Positions 8,640-18,045 of a stretch of DNA of 64,000 nucleotides are shown in pieces (the first letter of the stretch is position 1; every line of letters begins with the position of its first letter). The stretch lies in NCBI GenBank assembly GCA_963799415.1, contig CAWCXI010000034.1, positions 372,001 through 436,000 on the forward strand, in the 5' to 3' direction. The notes under the pieces are model-generated. The model did not search any database. It had not been told where the DNA came from and saw nothing but the letters and a program-made list of their open reading frames with translations. The DNA comes from JAMXLO01 sp963799415. GTDB taxonomy: Bacteria > Pseudomonadota > Alphaproteobacteria > Acetobacterales > Acetobacteraceae. A program made the translations under genes and the position numbers.

Positions 8640-10151
8640 TCAGTGCGCGCCGGCGCCGCCCCCAGTGGCGCGCGCCATAAGCAGAGCGGCGACGACCGCC
8701 AACAGCAACGCGCAGCCCATGATGAAGAACGTGTCGCTGTAAGCCAGGAAGTAGGACTGCGCCCGCACCGAGCGGCCCACGGCGACAATGGCATTGTGCC
8801 ACGCGATCGCGGGATCGGCATTGCCGGACGCCATGAAGTACCGTTGCAGTGCCGCCAGCCGCTGCCGCGTCGTTTCGTCGAACATCGACACGTCCGGTGT
8901 GATCACAGACGAGTGGAACTGCTCGCGCTTGGTCAGCAGTGTCTGCAGCATCGCGATGCCGATCGATCCGCCCAGGTTCCGCATCATGTTGAACAGCGAC
9001 GACGCCGAACCGGCGTTCTCGCGCTCGATGCCCGCGGTCGCCAGAGAGGACAGCGGCGTCATCACCAGCGCCTGCCCAGCCGCACGCACTAGGTTCGGCA
9101 CCAGAAGCTGCGGCCCGCTATAGTTGTGGTCCATGTTGATGTTGAGGAAACAGCTCGCCGCGAACAGACATAGGCCGAGGGCAACCAGCAGTCGCGCATC
9201 GAACCGGCGCATCAGCAAAGGCACGAACGGAATGATCAGCAGCTGCGGCAGTCCCGTCCAGGCAAGCACCTCGCCGGTCTGCTGCGCGTTATACCCCTGC
9301 ATCTGCGACAGATAGTTGGGCAGCAGATAGACCGAGCCGTACAGCGCCAGGCCCAGTATGACGTTGCTGACGCTGCCAAGGCCAAAATTGCGCCGCAGCA
9401 GCAATCGCAGATTGAGCAGCGGCTTCTGTGTCGTCAGCTCGATCCAGATGAACAGCGACAGCGCGACCGCGGCGACCACCGACAGCCGGACGATGAACGG
9501 CGATCCGAACCAGTCGTCCTTGTTGCCCTCTTCCAGCACCGTCTGCAGCGAGCCGAGGCCGATGGCCAGCGTGGCAATGCCAGTCCAGTCGCCGTCCCTC
9601 AGCAATCCAAGCTGCATCGGCGCGCGTGGCAGCGATGGCAGCAACGCCGCGAGCATGATCGCACCCGGCACCAGGTTGACGTAGAAGATGTATTGCCAGC
9701 CATAGGTCTCAGTAAGGTAGCCGCCTATAGTCGGGCCGATCGCCGGCGCGAACGTCGCCGACATCGCGAACATGGCAAGCCCGGTGGGCTGCTTCGATCT
9801 CGGCAGCATGGTCAGCGTGATGGTGAACGCCAGCGGGATCAGCACGCCGCCGAAGAAGCCCTGCATCGCCCGCAGCACGATCATCTGCTGCAGGTTGTGC
9901 GCGAACGCACAGGCGACCGACATCAGCAGGAACATCACCGTGTTCGCCAGCAGATAACGGCGCAGCGAGAACACCGGAGCCAGGAAGCCGGTAAGCGGGA
10001 TCACCACGATCTCCGCCACCAAATAGGCGGTGGAGATCCAGCCGCCATCGTCGATGCCAGCGCCGATCGCCCCCTGGATGTCCGGCAGCGATGCGTTGGT
10101 GATCTGAATGTTCAGCACGGCGATGAAGGCGCCGATGATGGAACCGATCAC
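8640..10151 (-). CDS. DHA2-family MFS multidrug efflux permease (EmrB type), N-terminus apparently frameshifted
   Basis: Fourteen-helix DHA2 drug exporter of the inner membrane, partner of the adjacent EmrA-like adaptor. Family features: GAFIAVLNIQITNASLPDIQ in helix 1, DDGGWISTAYLVAEIVVIPL, and motif C-like FAPAIGPTIGGYLTETYGW. The listed start is GTG 10151, but an ATG at 10212 opens MATDIKSR in another frame, and NEPRADFKVW precedes the GTG in the gene's own frame. One extra base near 10188-10195 would unite them, and the length from 10212 is 3n+1. The native protein probably starts at 10212, 12 bp after the emrA stop. Confidence 0.85.
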   Translation of the reverse strand: MIGSIIGAFIAVLNIQITNASLPDIQGAIGAGIDDGGWISTAYLVAEIVVIPLTGFLAPVFSLRRYLLANTVMFLLMSVACAFAHNLQQMIVLRAMQGFFGGVLIPLAFTITLTMLPRSKQPTGLAMFAMSATFAPAIGPTIGGYLTETYGWQYIFYVNLVPGAIMLAALLPSLPRAPMQLGLLRDGDWTGIATLAIGLGSLQTVLEEGNKDDWFGSPFIVRLSVVAAVALSLFIWIELTTQKPLLNLRLLLRRNFGLGSVSNVILGLALYGSVYLLPNYLSQMQGYNAQQTGEVLAWTGLPQLLIIPFVPLLMRRFDARLLVALGLCLFAASCFLNINMDHNYSGPQLLVPNLVRAAGQALVMTPLSSLATAGIERENAGSASSLFNMMRNLGGSIGIAMLQTLLTKREQFHSSVITPDVSMFDETTRQRLAALQRYFMASGNADPAIAWHNAIVAVGRSVRAQSYFLAYSDTFFIMGCALLLAVVAALLMARATGGGAGAH

Positions 10152-10223
10152 CGCGAGCCAGACCTTGAAGTCCGCCCGCGGCTCGTTGGCGACTCTTGAT
10201 GTCGGTTGCCATGGCCGTCGCCC

Positions 10224-11342
10224 TCAGCGCTGCGCCAGCGTGCTGGCCGGCGTCGTGCGCGTGTCGATCGTCGGTTCAACCGACATGCCAGGGCGTAGCA
10301 GGCCCGCAAGTGCCACGTCGCGGCGCAGCATGATCTTCACCGGGATGCGCTGAACGATCTTGGTGAAGTTGCCGGTCGCGTTATCCGGCGGCAGCAGTGC
10401 GAACTCCTGACCGCTGGCCGGTGCGATGCTGTCTACCACGCCGTGCACCAGCCGACCGGGGAAGGTGTCGACCTCGATGTCCACTGCCTGACCCGGCCGC
10501 ACGTCGGTAAGCTGGGTCTCCTTGTAGTTCGCCACGATGTAGACCGCGCGCAGCGGCACGATCGCCATCAACTGCGTGCCGGCCTGCACATACTGTCCGA
10601 CACGAAGCGACCGGGCGCCGACCATGCCGTCCTCTGGCGCCACGATGGTCGTGTAGCTGAGGTTCAGGCGCGCCTGCTGCTCGACCGCACCTGCATGCTG
10701 CAATGCCGACCGGGCCTCCGCCTCGGCCGTTCGCAACACCGCCACCTGCTGGCGTGCGCTGCTCAGTGCCGCGCGGGCATGCTGGAGATCAGCCGCCCGC
10801 TGCATCAGCAGCGACTGTGTATGCTGCGCCTGCTGCACGCTGCCCGCGCCGGTGTACGCCAGGTCGCTGTAGCGTTTCTGGTCCTGCGCCGCGAAGCTCG
10901 CCGCCGCCTCAGCCGAGGCGAGTTGCGCCGTGGCCCCGTCGATCACCGACTGCTGCAGCTCTAACTGTGCAGCGATGGTGCTGATCTTGTTCTCCGCACC
11001 CCCCCGGTCAGCGATCGCCTGGTCGAGCGCGGCTCTCAGGTCGCGATCATCGATCCTCGCCAGCACCTGCCCGGCCTTGACCGACTGATTGTCGCCGACC
11101 AGCACCTCGGCAATGTAGCCGGCAACCCGCGGCGCGATGATGATGGAATCCGCCTGCACATAGGCATCGTCCGTCGCCACCTGAAATCTGCCGACCTGCC
11201 AGTACTGCACACCGAACGCGGCCACCAGGCTGACGCCGATTGCCGCGGCCAGGGCGGCCAAGGCGCGCTTCAGGGTCACCAAACGACGGCCGCCGACGCG
11301 GTCCGCGACAATGCCGCGGGCATGCTCGATCACGCCACTCAT
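10224..11342 (-). CDS. HlyD/EmrA-family membrane fusion protein
   Basis: Periplasmic adaptor of a tripartite efflux pump with the DHA2 permease downstream. A 372-residue protein with a single N-terminal membrane helix (ALAALAAAIGVSLVAAFGVQ), the EmrA-type DDAYVQADSIIIAPRVAGYI lipoyl half-motif, a long coiled-coil hairpin (about residues 100-210), the second half LNLSYTTIVAPEDGMVG and a beta-barrel with ANYKETQLTDVRPGQAV. No outer-membrane TolC gene lies nearby, so a distant one must be used. The 117-bp gap to the divergent gene at 11460 must hold the promoter; no regulator gene is adjacent. Confidence 0.92.
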   Translation of the reverse strand: MSGVIEHARGIVADRVGGRRLVTLKRALAALAAAIGVSLVAAFGVQYWQVGRFQVATDDAYVQADSIIIAPRVAGYIAEVLVGDNQSVKAGQVLARIDDRDLRAALDQAIADRGGAENKISTIAAQLELQQSVIDGATAQLASAEAAASFAAQDQKRYSDLAYTGAGSVQQAQHTQSLLMQRAADLQHARAALSSARQQVAVLRTAEAEARSALQHAGAVEQQARLNLSYTTIVAPEDGMVGARSLRVGQYVQAGTQLMAIVPLRAVYIVANYKETQLTDVRPGQAVDIEVDTFPGRLVHGVVDSIAPASGQEFALLPPDNATGNFTKIVQRIPVKIMLRRDVALAGLLRPGMSVEPTIDTRTTPASTLAQR

Positions 11343-11459
11343 CGATTTGCCTCTCTCCTCAACGGGTCAGCCGAGCTGCCCTTTGAGCCGTGAGATAGAT
11401 CGCATGATCAGTGCAATAAACCGACCGCAGGAGATAAGACTTTTGCGCAAACCTCGGAA

Positions 11460-12014
11460 ATGACACGGGATCGCAGTCAGGATATACCCGTGCCCATGCC
11501 ATCATCATCCTGGCAAATGCAGGTCTATGCCGCGCTGCGGGCCGCCCGCGTCACCCAGCTTGCCTACGTTCCCGACGCCGGCCATGCGCAGCTCATCGAG
11601 GCGGCGCACGCCGACCCTGACATGCGCGCCATCGTGCTCACCACCGAGGAGGAGGGCATCGCGCTCGCCGCCGGCGCCTGGCTCGCCGGCGAACGAGCGG
11701 CGTTGCTGATGCAGTCCTCCGGGGTCGGCAACTGCATCAACATGCTGTCGCTGCCGGTGAACTGCCGCTTGCCGTTCCTCACGCTTGTGACGATGCGTGG
11801 CGAGTGGGCCGAGTTCAATCCGTGGCAGGTGCCAATGGGCTCGGCCACACCCGCGGTGTTGGCCGCCGCCGGCGTGCATGTCCGCCGCGCCGACCGCCCG
11901 GACGAAGCGGCCGAGATGGTTGCCGCCGCGGCTTCGCTCGCGTTCGACAGCGCGGTGCCGGTCGCCGTGCTGCTGTCGCAACGGCTCCTCGGCGCGAAGG
12001 TGTTCGTGAAATGA
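11460..12014 (+). CDS. TPP-dependent decarboxylase, N-terminal (PYR-type) subunit
   Basis: A 184-residue pyrimidine-binding domain of a thiamine-diphosphate enzyme: AYVPDAGHAQLIEAAHA, the activating glutamate in VLTTEEEGIALAAGAWLAGE, and LLMQSSGVGNCINMLSLP. Split two-gene enzymes of this size resemble sulfopyruvate or phosphonopyruvate decarboxylase subunits; the true substrate is not visible. The stop overlaps the start of the second subunit (ATGA, 12011-12014), so both are translationally coupled. The start is uncertain: ATG 11460 and ATG 11496 both lack a clear ribosome site. Confidence 0.8.
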   Translation: MTRDRSQDIPVPMPSSSWQMQVYAALRAARVTQLAYVPDAGHAQLIEAAHADPDMRAIVLTTEEEGIALAAGAWLAGERAALLMQSSGVGNCINMLSLPVNCRLPFLTLVTMRGEWAEFNPWQVPMGSATPAVLAAAGVHVRRADRPDEAAEMVAAAASLAFDSAVPVAVLLSQRLLGAKVFVK

Positions 12015-12592
12015 GCAATGATGGCACGCTCGACCGTCGCGCCGTTGCCGTAGCACTGCTGCGCGATCCCGGCGACCTGCTGGTCGTCACCGGCCTTGGC
12101 GCACCCAGTTATGACGCCGCCGCCGCCGGCGATCGGCCGCTCAACTTCTACCTCTGGGGCGCGATGGGCGGCGCGGCGATGGTCGGGCTCGGCATCGCCC
12201 TCGCCCAACCCCGCCGCCGCGTCCTGGTACTCACCGGCGATGGCGAGATGCTCATGGGCATGGGCTCGCTCGCCACGATCGCCGCCGCCGGCGCACCCAA
12301 CCTCGCCATCGCCGTGCTGGACAACGCGCGTTACGGCGAGACCGGCTCGCAGCGCAGCCACACCGGGCTCGGCACCGACCTCGCCGAGGTCGCCGCGGCC
12401 TGTGGCTGGCCTACCACCGCCACCGCCCGCGACATCGATGAGGTGGCCGCGCTGCGCGAGCGGCTGCGGCAGGAGCACCTCTTCGCGGTGATCCGCATCG
12501 CGCCGGATGAATTGCCACGGCACCTGCCGCCGCGCGATGGCGCCAGGCTTACCAGTCGCTTCCGCCAGGCACTGGGCATCGCTAATTCATAA
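12011..12592 (+). CDS. TPP-dependent decarboxylase, C-terminal (PP-type) subunit
   Basis: A 193-residue diphosphate-binding domain that completes the enzyme begun by the upstream gene. The TPP/Mg2+ motif is clear: VLTGDGEMLMGMGSLATIAA followed by the Asn-containing AIAVLDNARYGETGSQ. LWGAMGGAAMVGLGIALAQP matches the segment that contacts the cofactor in sulfopyruvate decarboxylase beta chains. ATG 12011 overlaps the preceding stop. No coenzyme M, taurine or phosphonate genes lie nearby, so a 2-oxo-acid decarboxylase of unknown substrate is the safest call. Confidence 0.82.
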   Translation: MSNDGTLDRRAVAVALLRDPGDLLVVTGLGAPSYDAAAAGDRPLNFYLWGAMGGAAMVGLGIALAQPRRRVLVLTGDGEMLMGMGSLATIAAAGAPNLAIAVLDNARYGETGSQRSHTGLGTDLAEVAAACGWPTTATARDIDEVAALRERLRQEHLFAVIRIAPDELPRHLPPRDGARLTSRFRQALGIANS

Positions 12593-12724
12593 CCTACGCG
12601 TCATGTTTCATTGTGTTTCAGTCGATTGAACCTGGCCCTGTCGCGCTATTTTCACGCTGGCGGTCCGAGCCAAATTCGCCGACAATGCGAAACTTGGGGG
12701 GAGCGTCGCCCGGAACGACGGGTT

Positions 12725-13964
12725 GTGCCACGCGGGAGTGCTGGGTTGGACCACGAGATCGGTGAAGGGTGCTCGACACCGGCGCGCCACGACGACGCCG
12801 GCGTAACGAAGCAGGTTGGGCCCTGGCCGTGGCGTGGTCTGCTGTCTGGCGCAGCAGTTCTGATGCTGGCGGCCGCCGGCGCACTTTTCCTCGCCCGGCA
12901 TCCAGATGCACAGCCAGTGCAACCCTCGAAAGCGACGTCCGCAATCCCGGTGAGCATCACTAAGGCCGAGCTTCAGGACGTCCCGCTCTGGCTACGCGGC
13001 ATCGGCACGGTTCAGGCGCTCAATACCGTCACGGTGCGGGCCCGCGTCGATGGCACTCTGATGCAGGTGCCGGTGACCGAGGGCGAGGTGGTCAAGCAGG
13101 GCACGCTGCTCGCGGTCATCGATCCCCGCCCATACCAGGCGGCACTGGACCAGGCGACGGCCAAGAAGGCCCAGGATGAGGCGCAACTTGGCAACATGAA
13201 ACTCGACCTCCAGCGCTACACGTCGCTGGCGAAGCCAGAGCTTCGCCTCGCGCCAGCAGGTCGACACACAGAAGATGCAGGTGGATCAGTCCACCGCGGC
13301 GCTGAAGGGCGACGACGCGACCATCGAGGCGGCGCAGCTCAATCTGAGCTACTGCTACATAACCGCGCCGTTCGACGGCCGGCTCGGACTGCGCCAGGTC
13401 GATCCGGGCAACCTGGTGCACGCTTCCGACTCAGGCGGCATCATGACGATAACCCAGGTGCGTCCCATCGCCGTGGTGTTCACGCTGCCGCAGCGCAACC
13501 TGCCGCCGATCGTCGAGGAAATGACGCGAGGCTCGGTGGCGGTTGCAGCCTGGTCGGGAGAGGACAATCGGGAGTTGGCTCGAGGGACGCTGCTGACCCC
13601 GGACAACGCAATCGACGCCACCACGGGCACCATCCGTCTGAAGGCGACCTTCCCTAACGCGGAGAACCGGCTATGGCCTGGCCAGTTCGTCGAGGCGCGA
13701 CTGCTGCTGCGCACCGAACACCAGGTCGTCGCAGTGCCGACGCAGGCGGTACAGCACGGGCAGGACAATCTGTATGTCTACATCGTGAAGCCCGATTCCA
13801 CGGTGCAACGACAGACGGTCGTGGCGGAGGATCGTGGCCCGGTCATGGTGATCACCAAAGGCCTCGATGCTGGACAGGCGATCGTGCTGGACGGCCAGTC
13901 CCGTCTGCAGGACGGCATGCTGGTCGCAGCGATGGCGCCAGCGGGCGAGCATGTCGGCGGCTGA
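12725..13964 (+). pseudogene. RND efflux periplasmic adaptor (MdtA/AcrA type), +1 frameshift
   Basis: Two frames encode one adaptor. The first has a signal anchor (LLSGAAVLMLAAAGALFLAR), VPLWLRGIGTVQALNTVTVR and EGEVVKQGTLLAVIDPRPYQ. The second (from about 13240) has LNLSYCYITAPFDGRLGLRQ, TQVRPIAVVFTLPQRNLPPI and the membrane-proximal domain. Deleting one C at 13235-13236 joins them through SFASRQQVDTQKMQVDQ; total length is 3n+1. The start is uncertain: GTG 12725 or TTG 12746, no ATG nearby. It precedes its RND pump by 27 bp. Unless the insertion is a sequencing error, the pump is dead. Confidence 0.8.
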
Positions 13965-13991
13965 CCGAGGAGTGGAGGCAATGAGCGGCGC

Positions 13992-16900
13992 ATGAGCATT
14001 TCCACCCCGTTCATCCATCGCCCGATCGCCACCTCACTGGTCATGGCGGCGCTGGTGCTCGTGGGGATCGCCGCCTATCCGCTGCTGCCCGTGGCGCCGC
14101 TGCCACGTGTGGATTTCCCCACGATCGTGGTGAGCGGCAGCCTTCCCGGTGCAAGTCCCGAGACCATGGCGGCAACGGTGGCACAGCCGCTCGAGACCCA
14201 GATCGCGCAGATTCCGGGGGTGGCTCAGCTCACCTCAGTGAGCGTCCTGGGCAGCACGAGCGTGACAGTGCAGTTCGACCTCGACCGCAACATCGATGGC
14301 GCGGCCGGCGACATCCAGGCGGCGATCCAGGCCGCCAGCGGGCAGTTGCCGAAGATCATGCCGGGACCGCCGACCTACCGGAAGGTGAACCCGTCCGACG
14401 CGCCGATCATGATCCTGGCGGCGCAGTCTGATGCACTGCCGCTGATCGAGACCGACGACTACGCCGAGAACGTGCTGTCGCAGCAGATCTCGCAGATTTC
14501 CGGTGTGGCACAGGTGCTGATCGGCGGCCAGCAGAAACGCGCCGTGCGGGTCGAGGCCGAACCCGACAAACTCGCCGCCATGGGCCTGACGCTGGAGGAT
14601 GTGCGCAACCTGCTGGTGAGCGCCACCGTCAATGCTCCCAAGGGCAGCATCGACGGCGAGCACAAAGCCTATACGGTCTACGACAACGACCAGCTTACGC
14701 GCGGAAGCCAGTACGACAATGTCGTGCTGGCTTATCGCAATGGCGCTGCGGTCCGGGTGCGCGATATCGGCCGCGCCATCGACGGCCCGGAGAACCGCCT
14801 GCTCGCCGGATGGCAGAACGGCAAGCGGGGCATCCTGCTGATCATCTTCAAGCAGCCGGGCGCCAACGTCATTGAGACTGTGCAGCGGATCAAGGAGGCG
14901 TTGCCGCGACTGGAAGCCTCTATACCGCCCTCGATCCACGTCAGCACCATCATGGACCGCACTCTGACCATCCGCGCCTCGGTCGCCGATGTGCAGTTCA
15001 CCCTGATGTTGGCCGTCTGCCTGGTCGTGATGGTGATCTTCGTGTTCCTGCGCAACGTCTGGGCCACCATCATCCCCAGTACCACCGTCCCCGTCGCGCT
15101 GATCTGCACGTTCGGCGTGATGTACCTGCTGGACTACAGTCTCGACAACCTGTCGCTGATGGCGCTTACGCTGGCCGTCGGCTTCGTCATCGACGATGCG
15201 ATCGTGATGCTGGAGAACATCTTCCGCCACGTCGAGGAGGGCATGAAGCCGATGGAGGCGGCCATCAAGGGCGCCGGCGAAATCGGCTTCACCATCGTCT
15301 CCATCAGCTTCTCGCTGGTCGCAGTGTTCATCCCACTGCTGTTCATGGGCGGCATCGTCGGACGGCTGTTCCGCGAATTCGCCGTGTCGGTCACCGCCGC
15401 AGTCCTGGTCTCGGCCTTTGTCTGCCTGACGCTGACGCCGATGATGTGCTCGCGCTTCCTGCGGCATGACACCAGCCGGCACGGATGGCTCTATCGGGCA
15501 ATCGAGGCCATGTTCAACGGGCTGATCGCATTCTACCGGCGCACCCTGGACATTGCCCTGCGTCACCACTTCATCACGCTGCTGGTGTTCCTCGGCACCG
15601 TCAGTCTGAGCGTCTATCTCTACATCATAATCCCCAAGGGTTTCTTCCCGCCGCAGGACAACGGCATCGTCCTCGGCATCACCGAGGCCGCGCAGGACGT
15701 CTCGTTCAAGGAGATGGCGAGCGTACAGCAGCACCTGGCCGACATCGTCGCGCAGGATCCCGACACAGGCGCTTTTGTCTCGTCGATGGGCGGTGGGTTC
15801 GGTGGGCAGTCGAACAACATCGGGCGGCTGTTCATCTCCCTGAAGCCGCTTGATGAGCGCGTCGGCGGCTCTTTGCAGAACTACATCAACCGGCTGCGGC
15901 CGAAGATTGCGCAGGTGCAGGGCGGCAAGCTGTTCCTCCAGCCGGTCCCCGATGTGCGCGTCGGGGCGCGGCTGGCCAAGACCGAGTTTCAGTACACACT
16001 GCAGGACGCGAACCTGGCGGAACTCTACGAGTGGGGCCCCAAGATCCTGGGTAAGCTGCAATCACTGCCGATGCTGCGCGACGTGACCAGCGACCAACAG
16101 GACGGCGGCACCACCGCGACACTCGTGATCGATCGCGACGCCGCCGCGCGGTTCGGCATCCAGCCGCAGGTGATCGACGACACGCTGTATGACGCGTTCG
16201 GTCAGCGGCAGATCGCCCAGTATTTCTCGCAGGTGAACTCCTATCACGTGATCCTGGAGGTCCCGCCGGCCATGGCGGGAGATCCTGCCACGCTGGACAA
16301 GCTGTACGTGAAGTCGCCAACTGGTCAGGCAGTGCCGCTCTCCAGCTTCGTGCACTGGAGCACGATGCCGGTGCGACCGTTGTCGATTAGCCATCAGAGC
16401 CAGTTTCCGGCGGTCACCATCTCCTTCAACCTTGCCCCCGGGGCTGCGCTCGGCCAGGCGGTCGAACTCTGTCAACGAGGCGATGCGGCAAATGGGCGTG
16501 CCGATCACCGTTGCCGGGTCATTCCAGGGCACCGCGCAGGCGTTCCAATCGTCTCTCGCCAGCCAGCCCTATCTGATCGCCGCCGCACTGATCAGCGTGT
16601 ATATCATTCTGGGCATCCTTTATGAGAGCTACATCCTGCCGCTGACCATTCTGTCCACACTGCCCTCGGCCGGCGTCGGCGCGCTGCTGACGCTGCTGCT
16701 GGCGCACTACGATCTATCGGTGATCGCGCTGATCGGTGTGATCCTGCTGATCGGCATCGTGAAGAAGAACGGTATCATGATGGTTGACTTCGCCATCAAC
16801 GCCGAACGCCGCGATGGGCTGCGGCCACATGACGCCATTCGCCAGGCGTGTCTGTTGCGGTTCCGCCCGATCCTGATGACGACGATGGCGGCGATGCTGA

Positions 16901-17118
16901 CCGGCTTGCCTTTGATGCTGGGCCAGGGGTCGGGATCCGAGCTGCGCCGGCCGCTGGGCTTCGCAATGGTTGGCGGCCTCGCGCTCAGCCAGATACTGAC
17001 GCTCTACACCACGCCGGTCATCTACCTCTATCTGGATCGGCTACAGAACTGGCTGTCACCCAAGCGGCACCGCATGCCGGCGCTGGCGGAGAAGATGGGC
17101 CAGGCCGCAGCGGATTAG
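13992..17118 (+). pseudogene. RND multidrug transporter (MdtB/MdtC type), +1 frameshift near the 3' third
   Basis: Inner-membrane HAE1-type RND pump of about 1040 residues if repaired. The first frame (to about 16465) covers helices 1-7 and most of the pore domains: FIHRPIATSLVMAALVLVGI, the proton-relay helix GFVIDDAIVMLENIFRHVEE, and MGGIVGRLFREFAVSVTAAV. The second frame carries YLIAAALISVYIILGILYES, GIVKKNGIMMVDFAINAERR and TTMAAMLTGLPLMLGQGSGS. One extra base at 16464-16470 separates AVE from SVNEAMRQMG; length is 3n+1. No outer-membrane factor gene is adjacent. Both pump genes bear the same type of lesion. Confidence 0.85.
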
Positions 17119-17184
17119 TCGCTCCCCCGTTGTCGTCACGCCATACCTCCCGCACACTGTGCGCTTTAGGAAGGGGAGGTGCAG

Positions 17185-17970
17185 ATGGAAGTCCGTCTCG
17201 ACGGCCGCAGCGCAATCATCACAGGGGCCAGCGCGGGGCTGGGTCTCGCGATGGCGAAGGAATTCGCCGCGTCCGGCGCCGACGTCGCGATGCTGGCGCG
17301 ACGGCCCGAGGTGCTGGAACAGGCGAAGCAGACGGTGACCGCCACCGCGCAGGGTGGCCGCGTCGCCACCTTCATCTGCGACGTGTCCAAGGCCGACGAT
17401 ATCCAGAAGACCTGCGACGCCGTCGCCAAGACATTCGGCAAGGTTGACATCCTGATCAACAATGCGGGCCAGTCGCGCGCGATGCCGACCGAGCAGATCA
17501 CCGACGACATCTGGCACGAAGACCTTGAGCTGAAGCTGTTCGCGGCCATCCGCCTGACCCGTCTGGTATGGCCGGGCATGAAGCAGCGAAAATGGGGCCG
17601 CATCATCAACGTGCTCAACCTCGGCGCCAAGGCGCCCAGGGCCAACGGCGCCCCGACCGCGGTGTCGCGCGCGGCCGGCATGGCGCTCATGAAAATACTC
17701 GCCGGTGAGGGCGCGCCGCACGGCATTCTGGTGAACGGCATGCTGGTCGGTCTGATCGATTCCGATCAGCACGTCCGCCGACATGCGCGCGAAGGCGCCA
17801 ACGTTTCCTACGACGAATTCCGCACGAAGATGGGCGCGAACGTCCCGATAGGACGCGTCGGCAAGGCTGAGGAATTCGCCGCCATGGCCTGCTTCCTGTG
17901 CTCCGATCACGCAGGCTTCACCAGCGGCACCGCGATCAACATGGACGGCGGCGCCTCGCCGGTGGTCTGA
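17185..17970 (+). CDS. SDR-family protein with atypical active site
   Basis: A 261-residue Rossmann-fold short-chain dehydrogenase/reductase homologue. The cofactor site TGASAGLGLAMAKEF and NNAG (ILINNAGQSRA) are intact. The canonical Ser-Tyr-Lys triad is not: where SDRs have S, YxxxK, this protein reads NVLNLGAKAP and PTAVSRAAG, giving Asn, Thr and Arg. This recurs in a recognisable SDR subgroup, so it is probably not an error, but catalysis is doubtful or different. ATG 17185 is chosen by AGGGGAGG at 17172-17179; GTG 17179 lies inside that site. A palindromic repeat and zwf follow. Confidence 0.85.
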   Translation: MEVRLDGRSAIITGASAGLGLAMAKEFAASGADVAMLARRPEVLEQAKQTVTATAQGGRVATFICDVSKADDIQKTCDAVAKTFGKVDILINNAGQSRAMPTEQITDDIWHEDLELKLFAAIRLTRLVWPGMKQRKWGRIINVLNLGAKAPRANGAPTAVSRAAGMALMKILAGEGAPHGILVNGMLVGLIDSDQHVRRHAREGANVSYDEFRTKMGANVPIGRVGKAEEFAAMACFLCSDHAGFTSGTAINMDGGASPVV

Positions 17971-17974
17971 CGCC

Positions 17975-18030
17975 CGTCATTGCGCGGAGTGCTGCGACGC
18001 AGCAATCTCGGCGGCGCTCCTCGCAACGAC
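17975..18030. repeat. Degenerate GTCATTGCG palindromic repeat
   Basis: Begins GTCATTGCGCGGAG and ends CTCCTCGCAACGAC, an imperfect copy of the palindrome seen in full at 33855-33940 and 37038-37120. It fills most of the space between the SDR gene and zwf. Confidence 0.7.
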
Positions 18031-18045
18031 AACTGGACGTTCAGC

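Noticed and set aside
14235..16061. 608-codon minus-strand frame opposite the RND pump
   Set aside because: Shadow of the RND transporter gene; Asp/His/Gln/Arg-rich with no recognisable fold.
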